64,000 nucleotides of DNA from Streptomyces sp. NBC_00083 (GCF_026343295.1 NZ_JAPELY010000001.1:3224001-3288000); one strand, 5' to 3'. Positions 9,431 through 18,354 are shown, numbered from the stretch's first letter. Program-made: numbers and translations. The notes: generated by a model from the letters alone, not told the origin.

Positions 9431-9480
9431 GAAGTGTGTTCGCTCTCAAGAATGGTGACGCCCGGGATCGGTCCGGGCGT

Positions 9481-9521
9481 TGTTCGAACACCTTAGCCTT
9501 TACTTTTCCTTCATGAAAAGT
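9481..9521. promoter_or_regulatory. Two short palindromes upstream of the TM2 gene
   Basis: TGTTCGAACA (9481-9490) is a perfect palindrome. ACTTTTC/GAAAAGT (9502-9508 and 9515-9521) forms a second dyad in an unusually AT-rich stretch. Both lie 50-90 bases before the TM2 start and could be operator or promoter elements. No regulator can be assigned. Confidence 0.3.
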
Positions 9522-9574
9522 TGACAGGTCCTTGACGGTTCCTTTTGGTGGGTCAACCGGCCGGCCGCCGGGGG

Positions 9575-10216
9575 TCAACCGCGGGTGCCGCGGCGCAAGG
9601 TGTGGGCGACCGCGCGCTGGGAGAGGGGGCCGAGGCCCTCCAACGCCTGCGCGAGGACGGCGAGTTGTCCGAGCGAGTCGAGCGCGCGCCCGGCACCCTC
9701 GGGGTCGACGCCCTCGTACAGCCCGATGCCGACGAAGGAGGCGGCCGCGGCGCGGGCGAGTCCCGCGGGGTCGGCGAAGGCGGCGAGGGGGGTCGCGCTG
9801 AGCAGCCGCGTCAGGACGGTCTCCAGCTCCTCGATCCACAGCGCGAGGCCGGCGGACGTGGCGGCCGCGAGGGCGGGAGCGGTCTGGCCGGCGGCCAACA
9901 GCTGCCCCAGGACGGCCACATGGCCGGCGGCGCGTTCCTCGGCCTGCATCTCCCGGGCGAAGGCCAGGAGCTCGGGGAGGGAGTCCAGCGCGGCGAACCG
10001 CTCGCGGTAGCGCGAGACGCGCTGCTCGGCGCCGTGGGCGCAGGCTGCGGCGATGAGCTCGTCGACGGAGCCGAAGTGGTAGAAGATCAGCGCCTGGTTG
10101 ACCCCGGCCGTGGTCGCGATGGAGCGGGCCGAGGTCTTGCCGATGCCCTGGTCGATCAGGGTCGTCAGGGCCCCTTCGAGGAGTTTGAGGCGCGTCGCCT
10201 CGCTCGACGCGCTCAT
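9575..10216 (-). CDS. TetR-family transcriptional regulator
   Basis: The protein has 213 residues. The N-terminal HTH is clear: GIGKTSARSIATTAGVNQALIFYHFGSVDEL at about 24-54. The C-terminal helical part would bind a ligand. The ATG overlaps the stop of the DUF4166 gene (ATGA), so it is the last gene of the SRPBCC-DUF4166-TetR unit. The paired palindromes at 11623-11673 upstream of that unit are the natural candidate operators, which implies autoregulation. Confidence 0.9.
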   Translation of the reverse strand: MSASSEATRLKLLEGALTTLIDQGIGKTSARSIATTAGVNQALIFYHFGSVDELIAAACAHGAEQRVSRYRERFAALDSLPELLAFAREMQAEERAAGHVAVLGQLLAAGQTAPALAAATSAGLALWIEELETVLTRLLSATPLAAFADPAGLARAAAASFVGIGLYEGVDPEGAGRALDSLGQLAVLAQALEGLGPLSQRAVAHTLRRGTRG

Positions 10217-10893
10217 GCGCGGACCTCCTCGCGGACGGGCCGCAGTCCCGCACGCAGGCGATGCGTACCAGCGTCGACGTAGGTGGCGGTGAAGGAACCC
10301 CGGTAGCCGAAGAGGAACCCGAAGTACCGGTTGGTCACCGTCACCTGGATCCGGAACCGGCCGGTGGCCTCGTCGAACGACTCGCGAACCTCGGCGTCGC
10401 CCCCGATCAGGGACGGCACGCGCACGTCGACGGGGCCCTCCCGGAAGCGGTGCTCGCCGGAGCGGATGAGGAGCGAACCGTCGGCCTCGGCGCTCATGTG
10501 CAGGTCGCTGGCGAGGTGCTGGTGGGTGCCGAGGTAGTCGAGGACGCAGTTCCGCGCGGGGCTGAAGACCATCGTGGCGTCGAAACGGCGTGTGGCGGAG
10601 GGGAGTTGGAAGGTCCGCACGAACGTGACGGTCTCCCGGCCGAAGGAGTCCGCGTACGGGAAGTTCTCGATGACGAAGGGCACGTCACGGCCCTCCCGCG
10701 GTACCAGGATGTTGCGCGTCCCGCCGAGCCGGAGGAACGGCTTGACGTAGGGGGCTCCATGGCGGATCCGTTCCATGGTCCCGCGCCCGACGCACGCTTC
10801 ACCGCTGTCGAGCCCGACGGAGAAGCGACGGCGGATCTCGGGGTGCAGCCGGCCGAAGTCCGGCCCCATGTGCCGGCGGAAGATCGAGGTCAC
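10213..10893 (-). CDS. DUF4166-domain protein
   Basis: The protein has 226 residues from a GTG that overlaps the stop of the upstream gene (GTGA). The C-terminal half is beta-rich and the overall pattern (MGPDFGRLHPEIRRRFS near the start, RFRIQVTVTNRYFGFLFGYRG near the end) fits DUF4166, a family of unknown function often next to SRPBCC genes. It may bind a lipid or small hydrophobic molecule with its partner; that is inference. Confidence 0.82.
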   Translation of the reverse strand: MTSIFRRHMGPDFGRLHPEIRRRFSVGLDSGEACVGRGTMERIRHGAPYVKPFLRLGGTRNILVPREGRDVPFVIENFPYADSFGRETVTFVRTFQLPSATRRFDATMVFSPARNCVLDYLGTHQHLASDLHMSAEADGSLLIRSGEHRFREGPVDVRVPSLIGGDAEVRESFDEATGRFRIQVTVTNRYFGFLFGYRGSFTATYVDAGTHRLRAGLRPVREEVRA

Positions 10894-11597
10894 GAGGGCT
10901 CCAGGGTGGCGAGCAGGCGGGGGGTGTGCGCCCGCCCGGGTGGGGTGCGGCGGCAGCGGCGCGCGGCGGGCGTGCCGGGCATCGGGGGGAGCAGGACGGC
11001 GAGGGCGCCCGCGACCAGTGCCGCGCCGAGGGTGAGCGGTGTCAGGGGCGGGACGAGCAGCACGGCGAGGACCAGGGCCAGGCGCCCGGCACACTCCCCG
11101 AGGGCGCGGGCGAGGGCGGCGCGCGGATGGATGCCGCGTTCGCACCACAGCCGGAGCCGGTCGAAGGACCAGGCGGTGGCCCAGCCCATCAACGGCCGGA
11201 AGACCAGCCGGTCGGCCAGCGCGCCGAACGGGCCCCAGCGCGGTCGGTAGTCGTACCCGGTCAGGAAGCGGATGCCGGTGGGCCCGGGGACGTAGCGCCA
11301 GTAGCCGCTCCCCTCGGCGAGCAGCGAGAGCGGATGGGCCGACGCGAAGCGCAGCGCCGAGACGCGTGTGCCGTCGGACCGCTGCCGCTCACCCGCGCTG
11401 ATTCCGGTGCCGCCCACCCAGAGGAACGGGAACAGCCGGGTCGCGTAGCGGAAGCGCTGGGGCTCCGCCCCGGCGCGGGGCAGGTAGGAGATCGAGGTGA
11501 ACCGCAGGTCCCAGAGCTGGTGGCGCGCCGGGTCCTGGGTGCGCTCCCAGACCAGATCGAGATCGGCCCCGATCGAGGTCTCCACATACAGCCTCAC
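10890..11597 (-). CDS. SRPBCC-family protein with C-terminal membrane segment
   Basis: From GTG 11597 the protein has 235 residues. The start VRLYVETSIGADLDLVWERTQDP is characteristic of START/SRPBCC ligand-binding folds. The C-terminal third has a hydrophobic membrane stretch (LALVLAVLLVPPLTPLTLGAA). The frame is open to 11639, but that start would place the palindromic operator inside the coding region, so 11597 is preferred. It is the first gene of the operon ending in TetR. Confidence 0.75.
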   Translation of the reverse strand: MRLYVETSIGADLDLVWERTQDPARHQLWDLRFTSISYLPRAGAEPQRFRYATRLFPFLWVGGTGISAGERQRSDGTRVSALRFASAHPLSLLAEGSGYWRYVPGPTGIRFLTGYDYRPRWGPFGALADRLVFRPLMGWATAWSFDRLRLWCERGIHPRAALARALGECAGRLALVLAVLLVPPLTPLTLGAALVAGALAVLLPPMPGTPAARRCRRTPPGRAHTPRLLATLEPS

Positions 11598-11622
11598 ACC
11601 CCGCCACCCCCCTGACACGCGG

Positions 11623-11673
11623 TTTGAGCGTTCGCTCAAACGGCAAGGTAGCGGAGTTTGAGCGAACGCTCAA
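11623..11673. promoter_or_regulatory. Paired TetR-type operators
   Basis: Two near-identical palindromes occur 34 bases apart: TTTGAGCGTTCGCTCAAA (11623-11640) and TTTGAGCGAACGCTCAA (11657-11673). They lie immediately upstream of the SRPBCC-DUF4166-TetR operon. Their length and symmetry are typical of TetR operators, so the TetR at 9575 probably represses its own operon and possibly the divergent gene at 11789. Confidence 0.75.
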
Positions 11674-11788
11674 GAGCGGTTCACGGATCTCGCCCGCACC
11701 GTGCCCCCGCCGCCGTGCCCACGAGGGCCGTGCCCCTCCCGGACGGCAGGGCGCGCTCCTGTGGCGGCGCGGCCGTAGCGTTCCTGTC

Positions 11789-12433
11789 ATGTGCTGGAGT
11801 GCGACGGCCGATCTCGCCGCCGGTGTGGGCATCGCGGTGGTAGGAGCCGCCGCGGTGGCCTGCGCGGCGCGACGCCCGCGTGACCTGCCGCTGGCCGCCC
11901 TGCCCCTCCTGCTGGGTGCCCACCAGCTCGTCGAGGCCGCCGTCTGGCGCGACGGCGGGGGGTCCGGACCCGCCACGACCGCCTGGGCCGTGATCGCGCT
12001 GCCCCTGCTGGCGCTGTGGGTGCCGGTGGCCGTGTTCTGCGCCGCGCCGCCGCGCGCCCGCCGTCGGCTGCTCGTCCCGCTGGCGGCCGGCGCCGCGACG
12101 AGCGCGGCGCTGGCGTACGCCCTGGCGACCCGCACCGTGACGGCCGAGATCCGGGGACACACGATGGGCTACTCCCTGGGACTGCCCCGGCCCGGACTCG
12201 TCGTCCTCGGCTACTTCGTCGCCACCATCGGCTCCCTGCTCATCTCCGGCGACCGTGGCCTCTTCCTGTTCGGTGTGCTGGTCGCCGCCGGGGCCGCGGT
12301 GTCCTTCGTGCTGTGGCGGCAGGAGTACATCTCGACGTGGTGCGCGGTCGCCGCGCTCTGCTCGGTCGTCCTGCTGCTGTGGGTGAGGCGACGGGGTCCC
12401 TCCCGCACCGCGACGGCAGGACGCCTGGTGTGA
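11789..12433 (+). CDS. DUF6629-like multi-pass membrane protein
   Basis: The protein has 214 residues with about seven hydrophobic segments. It starts MCWSATADLAAG, a signature I associate with a family of actinobacterial membrane proteins (DUF6629). A conserved His in LLLGAHQLVEAAVW lies in the second segment. The function is unknown. It is divergent from the SRPBCC operon and shares its operator-bearing intergenic region. Confidence 0.75.
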   Translation: MCWSATADLAAGVGIAVVGAAAVACAARRPRDLPLAALPLLLGAHQLVEAAVWRDGGGSGPATTAWAVIALPLLALWVPVAVFCAAPPRARRRLLVPLAAGAATSAALAYALATRTVTAEIRGHTMGYSLGLPRPGLVVLGYFVATIGSLLISGDRGLFLFGVLVAAGAAVSFVLWRQEYISTWCAVAALCSVVLLLWVRRRGPSRTATAGRLV

Positions 12434-12490
12434 GGCCGCGACCGCAGGGCCCTTGCGCGGAGGCACCGGTGGTCTCGACGGAGGGCGCGG

Positions 12491-12763
12491 TCAGCGGGCC
12501 CGGCGGATGCGGATCGGACCGCGAGCCGTTCTCGGGTCGACCCGCCGGCCGGACTGGGTGACCTCCACCTCGCCGGAGTCGACCAGCCTCCGGGCCGCGC
12601 GCCGAGCCGGTTCCATGAACGCGCGCCAGCCGTCGCCGTCGCCCTCGTACACCGCCCGCGCGGCGTCGGAGGGACAGATCGAGGAGTCCGGATCGCGGGA
12701 GGCGAGGAGCCGCAGAATGGCCCGCTCAAGACGCCGGTCCGTCTGTCGTTCGCTGTCCGTCAC
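12491..12763 (-). CDS. DUF3253-domain protein
   Basis: From GTG 12763 the protein has 90 residues. It is helical and basic with a winged-helix-like pattern (AILRLLASRDPDSSICPSDAARAVYEG, then ARRLVDSGEVEVTQSGRRVDP). This matches DUF3253, small proteins of unknown function. An ATG at 12826 would add 21 Cys/Arg-rich residues with no support. Confidence 0.75.
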   Translation of the reverse strand: MTDSERQTDRRLERAILRLLASRDPDSSICPSDAARAVYEGDGDGWRAFMEPARRAARRLVDSGEVEVTQSGRRVDPRTARGPIRIRRAR

Positions 12764-12939
12764 TCTGCCAGTGTCACACCGGGCCCCGCTGCGGCAAGGG
12801 CACGCATGGCACCGGCGCCGCGACACGGGAACAGCCCCGACACCCCGCCGGGCGGGGGCCGAGGCTGCGTACGTGCGCGGGAGCCGGCCGTGCGGCGGGC
12901 GGCACCGGAGGCCACCCGTCGCGAGGGCGGGCGTGCCGG

Positions 12940-13371
12940 TCAGTCGCGGGGCGGGCGGGTGGTGGTCTCCAGGTAGAAGGCGTCGATGCTCTGGACGGCC
13001 CGCTCGAACTCCTCCAGATTGACGGGCTTGGTCACATAGGCGTTGGCGTGGCTGATGTAGGCGCCACTGACGTCGTCGGGCGCGGAGGACGTGGTGAGCA
13101 CCACGACGGGGATCGTCTGCAGGTCCTCGTCGGACTTGAGGACGCGCAGCAGCTCCCGACCGTTCATGCGGGGCATGTTGAGGTCCAGGACGATGAGGTC
13201 GGGACGGACGCTGTCCGGGTCCCGCAGGTGTTCCAGTGCCGCGACCCCGTCGGTGACCTGGACGAGGTTGCGCGCCCCGCGCTGGGAGAGGGCTTCCTCG
13301 ATCAGCATGGCATCGGCGATGTCGTCCTCGACGAGCAGCACGGCGCTGGGGTGGGAAGGGACGGTATTCAT
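12940..13371 (-). CDS. Single-domain response regulator (Rcp1-like)
   Basis: The product from the ATG at 13371 has 143 residues. The receiver domain shows the acidic pair VEDD, the phosphoacceptor Asp in LIVLDLNMPRMNG, the TTS segment and Lys in VTKPVN. There is no output domain, as in Rcp1-type regulators paired with phytochrome-like kinases. GGAG six bases before this ATG argues that it is a real start. The frame continues without a stop into an upstream helix-turn-helix-like region (see next entry). It is divergent from the histidine kinase at 13827, its likely partner. Confidence 0.85.
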   Translation of the reverse strand: MNTVPSHPSAVLLVEDDIADAMLIEEALSQRGARNLVQVTDGVAALEHLRDPDSVRPDLIVLDLNMPRMNGRELLRVLKSDEDLQTIPVVVLTTSSAPDDVSGAYISHANAYVTKPVNLEEFERAVQSIDAFYLETTTRPPRD

Positions 13372-13713
13372 CGGTTGCTCCGTAGGTGCTTCAGAGGAGT
13401 GGTGGAACAGTCCCGGCCAACGCCGCCGGGCGCCTTGGCGGGTCATGCCGCTTGCTTCGCCGATTTGCGGGTACCCGGCTCCCGTACGCGCGGCAGCTTG
13501 CGCCGCGGAGCGCTGGAGCCGTTCGGCGGACCGCTGGAGCTGAACGAGGACGTGCAGCAGCGTCAGCGCGGATGCCGAATCGTCGGTGTCCGGGCACCCG
13601 GGGTCGTCCAGCAACTGCTGGGCGATGCGCCGCGCAAGCTCGCCGACGGCCACGTCAGTGACCGCGGTCGTCTCCTGCGGCGCGTTCCGCAGGACGAAGT
13701 TCTTGCCAGGCAT
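12940..13713 (-). CDS. Longer in-frame form: HTH-like region continuous with the response regulator
   Basis: The response-regulator frame is open upstream to ATG 13713 (AGGG eight bases before it), giving a possible 257-residue product. Its first 114 residues are helical and contain AGYPQIGEASGMTRQGARRRWPGLF, a helix-turn-helix-like segment. No stop separates the two parts. Either both starts are used, or an ancestral stop was lost and created a fusion. I list it as an alternative product of the same locus. Confidence 0.5.
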   Translation of the reverse strand: MPGKNFVLRNAPQETTAVTDVAVGELARRIAQQLLDDPGCPDTDDSASALTLLHVLVQLQRSAERLQRSAAQAAARTGAGYPQIGEASGMTRQGARRRWPGLFHHSSEAPTEQPMNTVPSHPSAVLLVEDDIADAMLIEEALSQRGARNLVQVTDGVAALEHLRDPDSVRPDLIVLDLNMPRMNGRELLRVLKSDEDLQTIPVVVLTTSSAPDDVSGAYISHANAYVTKPVNLEEFERAVQSIDAFYLETTTRPPRD

Positions 13714-13826
13714 ACCCGGCACCCTAGGCCCCGAGTGGACCCCGCGACAACATTCGTTGTCGAAGAGCCTCTACAGTATTGCGCGCGACGCCGATCCGAA
13801 GCGTCACAGGGCGGAGGGGTTCACAG

Positions 13827-15437
13827 ATGACCGGCGATGAGACGCTGTCGCGTCCGCGGGGGCTTTCCTCGTGGACGACCTCGCGATGGCTGCGCGTGGG
13901 AGTGGCCGCGTCCTTGGCGCTCCTGACCGCGCTGGGCCTGATCGGAGCATGGGTCCTCGGGCAGACGGCGTCGCTCAGCGACAACCTGGTGGACGTCAGG
14001 TCCCAGGCGCTGAGCACCTCGTTCCGCCTGGAGTCGGCGATGCTCAACCAGGAGACCGGTGTCCGAGGGTACGGGCTCACCGGAAACCCCGAGTTCCTCA
14101 CGCCCTACCGGCAGGGCCTCGCCGAGCAGTCGGCCGACACCACGCGCCTGTCGCAGTTGCTCAAGGGGGACGCGCGCGGTCTCGCCGATGTGCATGCCGT
14201 GCAGGACGCGGTGGAGGCGTGGCAGGCCAGGATCGCCCGGCCCATCGCCGCGGCTCCGGCCGGAACGCCGTCGCCGCTGGCCACCGAGCGCGCCTCGGAG
14301 GGCAAGACCGCATTCGACCGGGTGCGCAGCGCGCTCACCGGACAGCAGGAGCGCCTGCGCGCCGACCAGAGCCGGGCCCGCGAGGACCTGGCGTCCACGA
14401 TGAGGCTGCGCAACTGGGTGTTCGCCGCGATCGCCCTGGTCATCCTCGCGCTGGCGGGACTGGTCTTCGAGGCGCTGCGCCGCGGCGTCACCGACCCCCT
14501 CGAACAGCTAGGGATCGACGCCCGTGCGGTCTCCGAGGGCGACTTCACCCGCCCCATCACGGCGACCGGCCCCGCGGACCTGCGCCGGCTGAGCGGCGAG
14601 ATCGACGTCATGCGCCGGCGCCTGGTCCAGGAACTGGAGGTCAGCGAGGAGTCCCGCCGTCTCCTCGACACGCAGACCGCCGAACTCCAGCGCTCCAACT
14701 CCGAGCTGGAACAGTTCGCGTACGTCGCCTCCCACGACCTGCAGGAGCCGCTGCGCAAGGTCTCCAGCTTCACCCAGCTGCTTCAGCGCCGGTACGCCGG
14801 CCAGCTCGACGACAAGGCCGACCAGTACATCGGCTTCGCGGTCGACGGCGCCAACCGCATGCAGGTCCTCATCAACGACCTCCTCGACTTCTCCCGGGTC
14901 GGCCGGGTCCACCACGCCCACCAGAGCGTCGACCTCGGCTCCGTGATGGAGCAGACCCTCTCCGGCCTCAGCGTGAGCATCGAGGAAACCGGCGCGAAGA
15001 TCACCTGCGACGAACTGCCGAGCCTGGTCGCCGACCCCACCCAGATGGGCATGTTGTGGCAGAACCTGATCGGCAACGCCGTGAAGTTCCGCCGCCCCGG
15101 CCAGCAGCCGCACATCCAGGTGTCGGCCGCCCAAGAGGGCGCACTGTGGCGTTTCACGGTGACCGACGACGGCATCGGCATCGCGCCCGAGTACGCCGAG
15201 AAGGTCTTCGTGATCTTCCAGCGGCTGCACACCAAGGACGTCTACAGCGGCAGCGGCATCGGCCTCGCGATGTGCAAGAAGATCGTCGAATTCCACGGCG
15301 GTACCATCGCAGTCGACCCCGAGTACACGGACGGCACGCGCATCACGTTCACCCTGGCCGAGGCACCGCCTTCGGTCGGCGTCCCCGACACGAACCCTGA
15401 AGCCGCCGGCCCCGACCAAGCGGAGCCGACGCCATGA
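13827..15437 (+). CDS. CHASE3-HAMP sensor histidine kinase
   Basis: The protein has 536 residues from ATG 13827, preceded by GGAGGGG. A first membrane helix (about 25-47), an extracytoplasmic CHASE3-type domain (about 50-190, with LNQETGVRGYGLTG), a second helix (about 197-218), HAMP and a coiled coil lead to HisKA with His in ASHDLQEPLRKV. The ATPase domain has N box NLIGNAVKFR, DDGIGIAP and GSGIGLAMCKK. It is phytochrome-kinase-like in its catalytic part. It is coupled by ATGA to the REC-SpoIIE gene, and a single-domain response regulator is divergent, so two output branches are likely. Confidence 0.9.
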   Translation: MTGDETLSRPRGLSSWTTSRWLRVGVAASLALLTALGLIGAWVLGQTASLSDNLVDVRSQALSTSFRLESAMLNQETGVRGYGLTGNPEFLTPYRQGLAEQSADTTRLSQLLKGDARGLADVHAVQDAVEAWQARIARPIAAAPAGTPSPLATERASEGKTAFDRVRSALTGQQERLRADQSRAREDLASTMRLRNWVFAAIALVILALAGLVFEALRRGVTDPLEQLGIDARAVSEGDFTRPITATGPADLRRLSGEIDVMRRRLVQELEVSEESRRLLDTQTAELQRSNSELEQFAYVASHDLQEPLRKVSSFTQLLQRRYAGQLDDKADQYIGFAVDGANRMQVLINDLLDFSRVGRVHHAHQSVDLGSVMEQTLSGLSVSIEETGAKITCDELPSLVADPTQMGMLWQNLIGNAVKFRRPGQQPHIQVSAAQEGALWRFTVTDDGIGIAPEYAEKVFVIFQRLHTKDVYSGSGIGLAMCKKIVEFHGGTIAVDPEYTDGTRITFTLAEAPPSVGVPDTNPEAAGPDQAEPTP

Positions 15438-16624
15438 CCACAGCGCCGACACCCCCCGGCACCAGACCGGTGGAGGCGATCTATCGCGTCCTCCTGATCG
15501 AGGACGACGAGGGCGACGCCCTGCTCGTCGAGGAGCTCCTCAACGACACCGGGCTGCGCTTCGAGCTCACCACGTGCACCAGCCTCGCCGAGGCCCGAGC
15601 CGAACTCGCCACCCCGCTCATCGACTGCATCCTCCTCGACCTGCACCTGCCGGACGTCTCGGGCACCACCGCGGTCACCGCGGTCCGCGGCCTCGCCCCG
15701 CACACCGCGGTCATCGTCCTGACCGGCCTGTCCGAGTCGCAGGCGGGCCCCGTGGCCATGGCTGCCGGCGCCCAGGACTACCTGGTGAAGGGCAAGGTCG
15801 AGGCGGACCTGCTGCGCCGCACCCTGCAGTACGCCGTCTACCGAAGCCAGACCGAGCGCGCCAGCGCGGAAGCCCAGGCGGCCCGGCTGCGCGCCGAGGA
15901 GAACGCCCGCCTGGAGCGCGGCCTGCTGCCCCAGCCGATCCTCGACACCTCCACCGTGACGGTCACCTCGCGCTACCTGCCCGGCGGCGAGCTGACCCTG
16001 CTCGGCGGAGACTTCCTGGACGTCGTGGAATGCGACGACGGTCTGCTCCGCGCCGTCGTCGGCGACGTCAGCGGCCACGGCCCCGACGCCGCCGCGCTCG
16101 GCGTCTGCCTGCGCATCGCCTGGCGCTCCCTGGTGCTCGGCGGACACCGCGGCCCGGACCTGCTGCACCTCATGGAACGCATCCTGATCGCCGAACGCGG
16201 CAGCCACACCCTCTTCGCCACCTGCGCCCTGCTCACCCTCGACGAGAAGGCCCGCACGGCCTCGCTCCACCTGGCCGGCCACCACGAGCCGCTGCTCACC
16301 ACCCCGGCCGGCACCCGGGAAGTGCCCGCGGAACTCGGCATCGCCCTGGGCATCGCACCGGAACAGCGCAGCTGGGCGGAGACGGTCATCCCGCTCCCGG
16401 AATCCGGCGCGCTGACCCTCTACACCGACGGTCTGACCGAGGGCCACAACGGCACCGCGGACGGCCGGCTCGGCGTGGAGGGACTCCTGAACCTGATCGA
16501 CCAGCTGCCGCCGACGGACCCGGCCGCCCATGTGGACCGCCTCATCAAGGAGACCCACGCGCTCAACGCGGGCCGGCACTCCGACGACCTGGCCGTCCTC
16601 CGCCTCGACTGGGGCGCCAGCTGA
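15434..16624 (+). CDS. Response regulator with SpoIIE (PP2C) phosphatase output
   Basis: The protein has 396 residues. The receiver domain (about 18-135) has the acidic pair EDDEGDA, Asp in CILLDLHLPDVSG and Lys in YLVKGK. A coiled linker leads to a PP2C/SpoIIE domain with GGDFLDVV, GDVSGHGPDAA, LYTDGLTEGHN and SDDLAVL. It would dephosphorylate a STAS-type antagonist when phosphorylated by the coupled kinase. It overlaps the kinase gene by four bases. Confidence 0.9.
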   Translation: MTTAPTPPGTRPVEAIYRVLLIEDDEGDALLVEELLNDTGLRFELTTCTSLAEARAELATPLIDCILLDLHLPDVSGTTAVTAVRGLAPHTAVIVLTGLSESQAGPVAMAAGAQDYLVKGKVEADLLRRTLQYAVYRSQTERASAEAQAARLRAEENARLERGLLPQPILDTSTVTVTSRYLPGGELTLLGGDFLDVVECDDGLLRAVVGDVSGHGPDAAALGVCLRIAWRSLVLGGHRGPDLLHLMERILIAERGSHTLFATCALLTLDEKARTASLHLAGHHEPLLTTPAGTREVPAELGIALGIAPEQRSWAETVIPLPESGALTLYTDGLTEGHNGTADGRLGVEGLLNLIDQLPPTDPAAHVDRLIKETHALNAGRHSDDLAVLRLDWGAS

Positions 16625-16634
16625 CCCGGTCCCG

Positions 16635-17021
16635 TCACCCCGCGGCCATGTCCGGACCGGGAAGCAGGGTCTCGTCGAGGTGGTAGCCCAGTTCCCGCAG
16701 CCCGCGAGCGACGGCGACGGCGCGGCGGTGGCGTTCCGCGCGCTCCGGTGACATCCGGGTCTTCTCCGCCGGGCCTGCTTCGGGATGCGGGGGAGCGGGC
16801 GTGGCGTCCTGCACCGCGTCCCACGCCTCCCGCGCGATGAGCGCCGCGGCACTGTCGTCGATACTGCGGTCGATCCCGCCGCCGGCCGGTGCGGCCCGGC
16901 CGGTGTCCGCCCCGTCACGCGGCGTGCGCGCCGGCCCGCGGCTCAGATACTCCTCGATCGCCCGGCGGGCTTCTTGAACGTCGGCCGACTCGTCCCCGGT
17001 GGTTTCCGCCTCTGTCGTCAT
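16635..17021 (-). CDS. Hypothetical protein, charged and helical
   Basis: The protein has 128 residues from ATG 17021. It has no membrane segment or motif I recognise. The C-terminal part (SPERAERHRRAVAVARGLRE, LGYHLDETLLPGPD) looks like a short helical domain, and the middle is Pro/Ala-rich. It is convergent with the REC-SpoIIE gene and divergent from the sigma factor. Function unknown. Confidence 0.6.
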   Translation of the reverse strand: MTTEAETTGDESADVQEARRAIEEYLSRGPARTPRDGADTGRAAPAGGGIDRSIDDSAAALIAREAWDAVQDATPAPPHPEAGPAEKTRMSPERAERHRRAVAVARGLRELGYHLDETLLPGPDMAAG

Positions 17022-17287
17022 GGAACGCAAAGTAACGCTCCGCCACCCGACGGGCGCCGCGCCACACGCGTGGAACCCCACGTTCCACGCATGGGCGTGC
17101 ATCCCTGCACGGGATGGCACCCGCTCCTGGTGGGACGGTTGCGACCTCACCCCGGCCCTCCGGTCGCACCAGAAACAGTCACCCCGCAGAAACCTAATTT
17201 CTATCTTGGTCGTGGTAGATTTCTTGCTGGCTGGAGGGGTGCGTGGTGATGCCCTCCGGTTGTCCGGCGAGTGAGAGGGGAGTGGCT

Positions 17288-18166
17288 GTGACCGTCGTAG
17301 CGAACGACACCAGGACCGTGCGAGGGGCGAGCACGGCAGGGACGCAGGCGCTTCCGCTGATCGAGCAGCCCGCACGGATCGCTCCCGGTGACGCGCGCGA
17401 GCTGTCGCGCCAGTTCTTCGAGCGCCTCGCCGTCCTGCCGGAGGGGACGCGGGAGTACCAGTACGCGCGGAACACCCTGATCGAGATGAACATGTCGCTG
17501 GTGCGGTTCGCCGCCCGTCGCTTCCGCAACGCCGCGGACGAGATGGAGGACGTCATCCAGGTCGGCATGATCGGCCTGATCAAGGCGATCGACCGGTTCG
17601 AGCTGTCCCGCGAGACCGAGTTCACCACGTTCGCCGTGCCGTACATCGTCGGTGAGATGAAGCGCTTCTTCCGCGACACCACCTGGGCCGTGCATGTGCC
17701 GCGGCGCCTTCAGGAACGCCGGGGCGAGCTCACGAGGGCCCGCGAGGAACTGGAGAAGCGCCTGGAGCGCTCGCCCGGCGTGCAAGAGCTGGCGGCGCTG
17801 ATGGGCATCAGTGAAGCCGAGGTCTGCGAGGCCCAGGTTGCCGCCAACGGGTACACCTCCGCCTCTCTCGACGCCGCGCTCAGCAGCGACACCGAGGACG
17901 GCGAGGCGGCCCTGGCCGACTTCATCGGAGCCGAGGATCCCGCCATGGAGCTGGTCGAGGACTTCCACGCGCTCGCCCCGCTGATGGCCGAACTCTCCGA
18001 TCGCGAACGCCTGTTGCTGCGGCTCCGCTTCGGCGCCGAACTCACGCAGAGCCAGATCGGCGAAGAGCTGGGCATCTCGCAAATGCAGGTGTCCCGCCTG
18101 CTGACCCGCACCGTTGCCAAGCTCCGCACGGGAATGCTGGGCGCTGCCGCCGAAGCGCGGGGCTGA
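17288..18166 (+). CDS. SigB/SigF-family RNA polymerase sigma factor
   Basis: The protein has 292 residues. Region 2 is clear (NTLIEMNMSLVRFAARRFRNAADEMEDVIQVGMIGLIKAIDRFE), region 3 follows, and region 4 has the HTH LTQSQIGEELGISQMQVSRLL. The lack of region 1.1 and the length fit the SigB/F/G group, which is controlled by partner switching with anti-sigma kinases and STAS antagonists. Two SpoIIE phosphatases and a STAS protein lie within 14 kb. GTG 17288 is preferred over GTG 17243 because AGGGGAG lies six bases before it. Confidence 0.88.
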   Translation: MTVVANDTRTVRGASTAGTQALPLIEQPARIAPGDARELSRQFFERLAVLPEGTREYQYARNTLIEMNMSLVRFAARRFRNAADEMEDVIQVGMIGLIKAIDRFELSRETEFTTFAVPYIVGEMKRFFRDTTWAVHVPRRLQERRGELTRAREELEKRLERSPGVQELAALMGISEAEVCEAQVAANGYTSASLDAALSSDTEDGEAALADFIGAEDPAMELVEDFHALAPLMAELSDRERLLLRLRFGAELTQSQIGEELGISQMQVSRLLTRTVAKLRTGMLGAAAEARG

Positions 18167-18298
18167 TAGAGCGGGCGCCCATTCCGTACATACGGAAAAC
18201 CGGTGGCGGCGGGAGCGGATTAAGCCACGGCGCCCCGTACGCATGGCGACCGTATGCATGCCACAAATGAATGGCGCGGAACAGCAGAGCGCAGAGAA

Positions 18299-18354
18299 CA
18301 CGCGGAACAGGGGGCGGGCCCGACACATGTCGGGCCCGCCCCCTGTTCCGCGTG
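18299..18354. terminator. Bidirectional terminator hairpin
   Basis: A perfect inverted repeat has two 27-base arms around a 2-base centre. The left arm starts CACGCGGAACAGG and the right arm ends CCTGTTCCGCGTG. It lies between the convergent sigma-factor and small membrane protein genes, so it probably terminates both. Confidence 0.85.
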
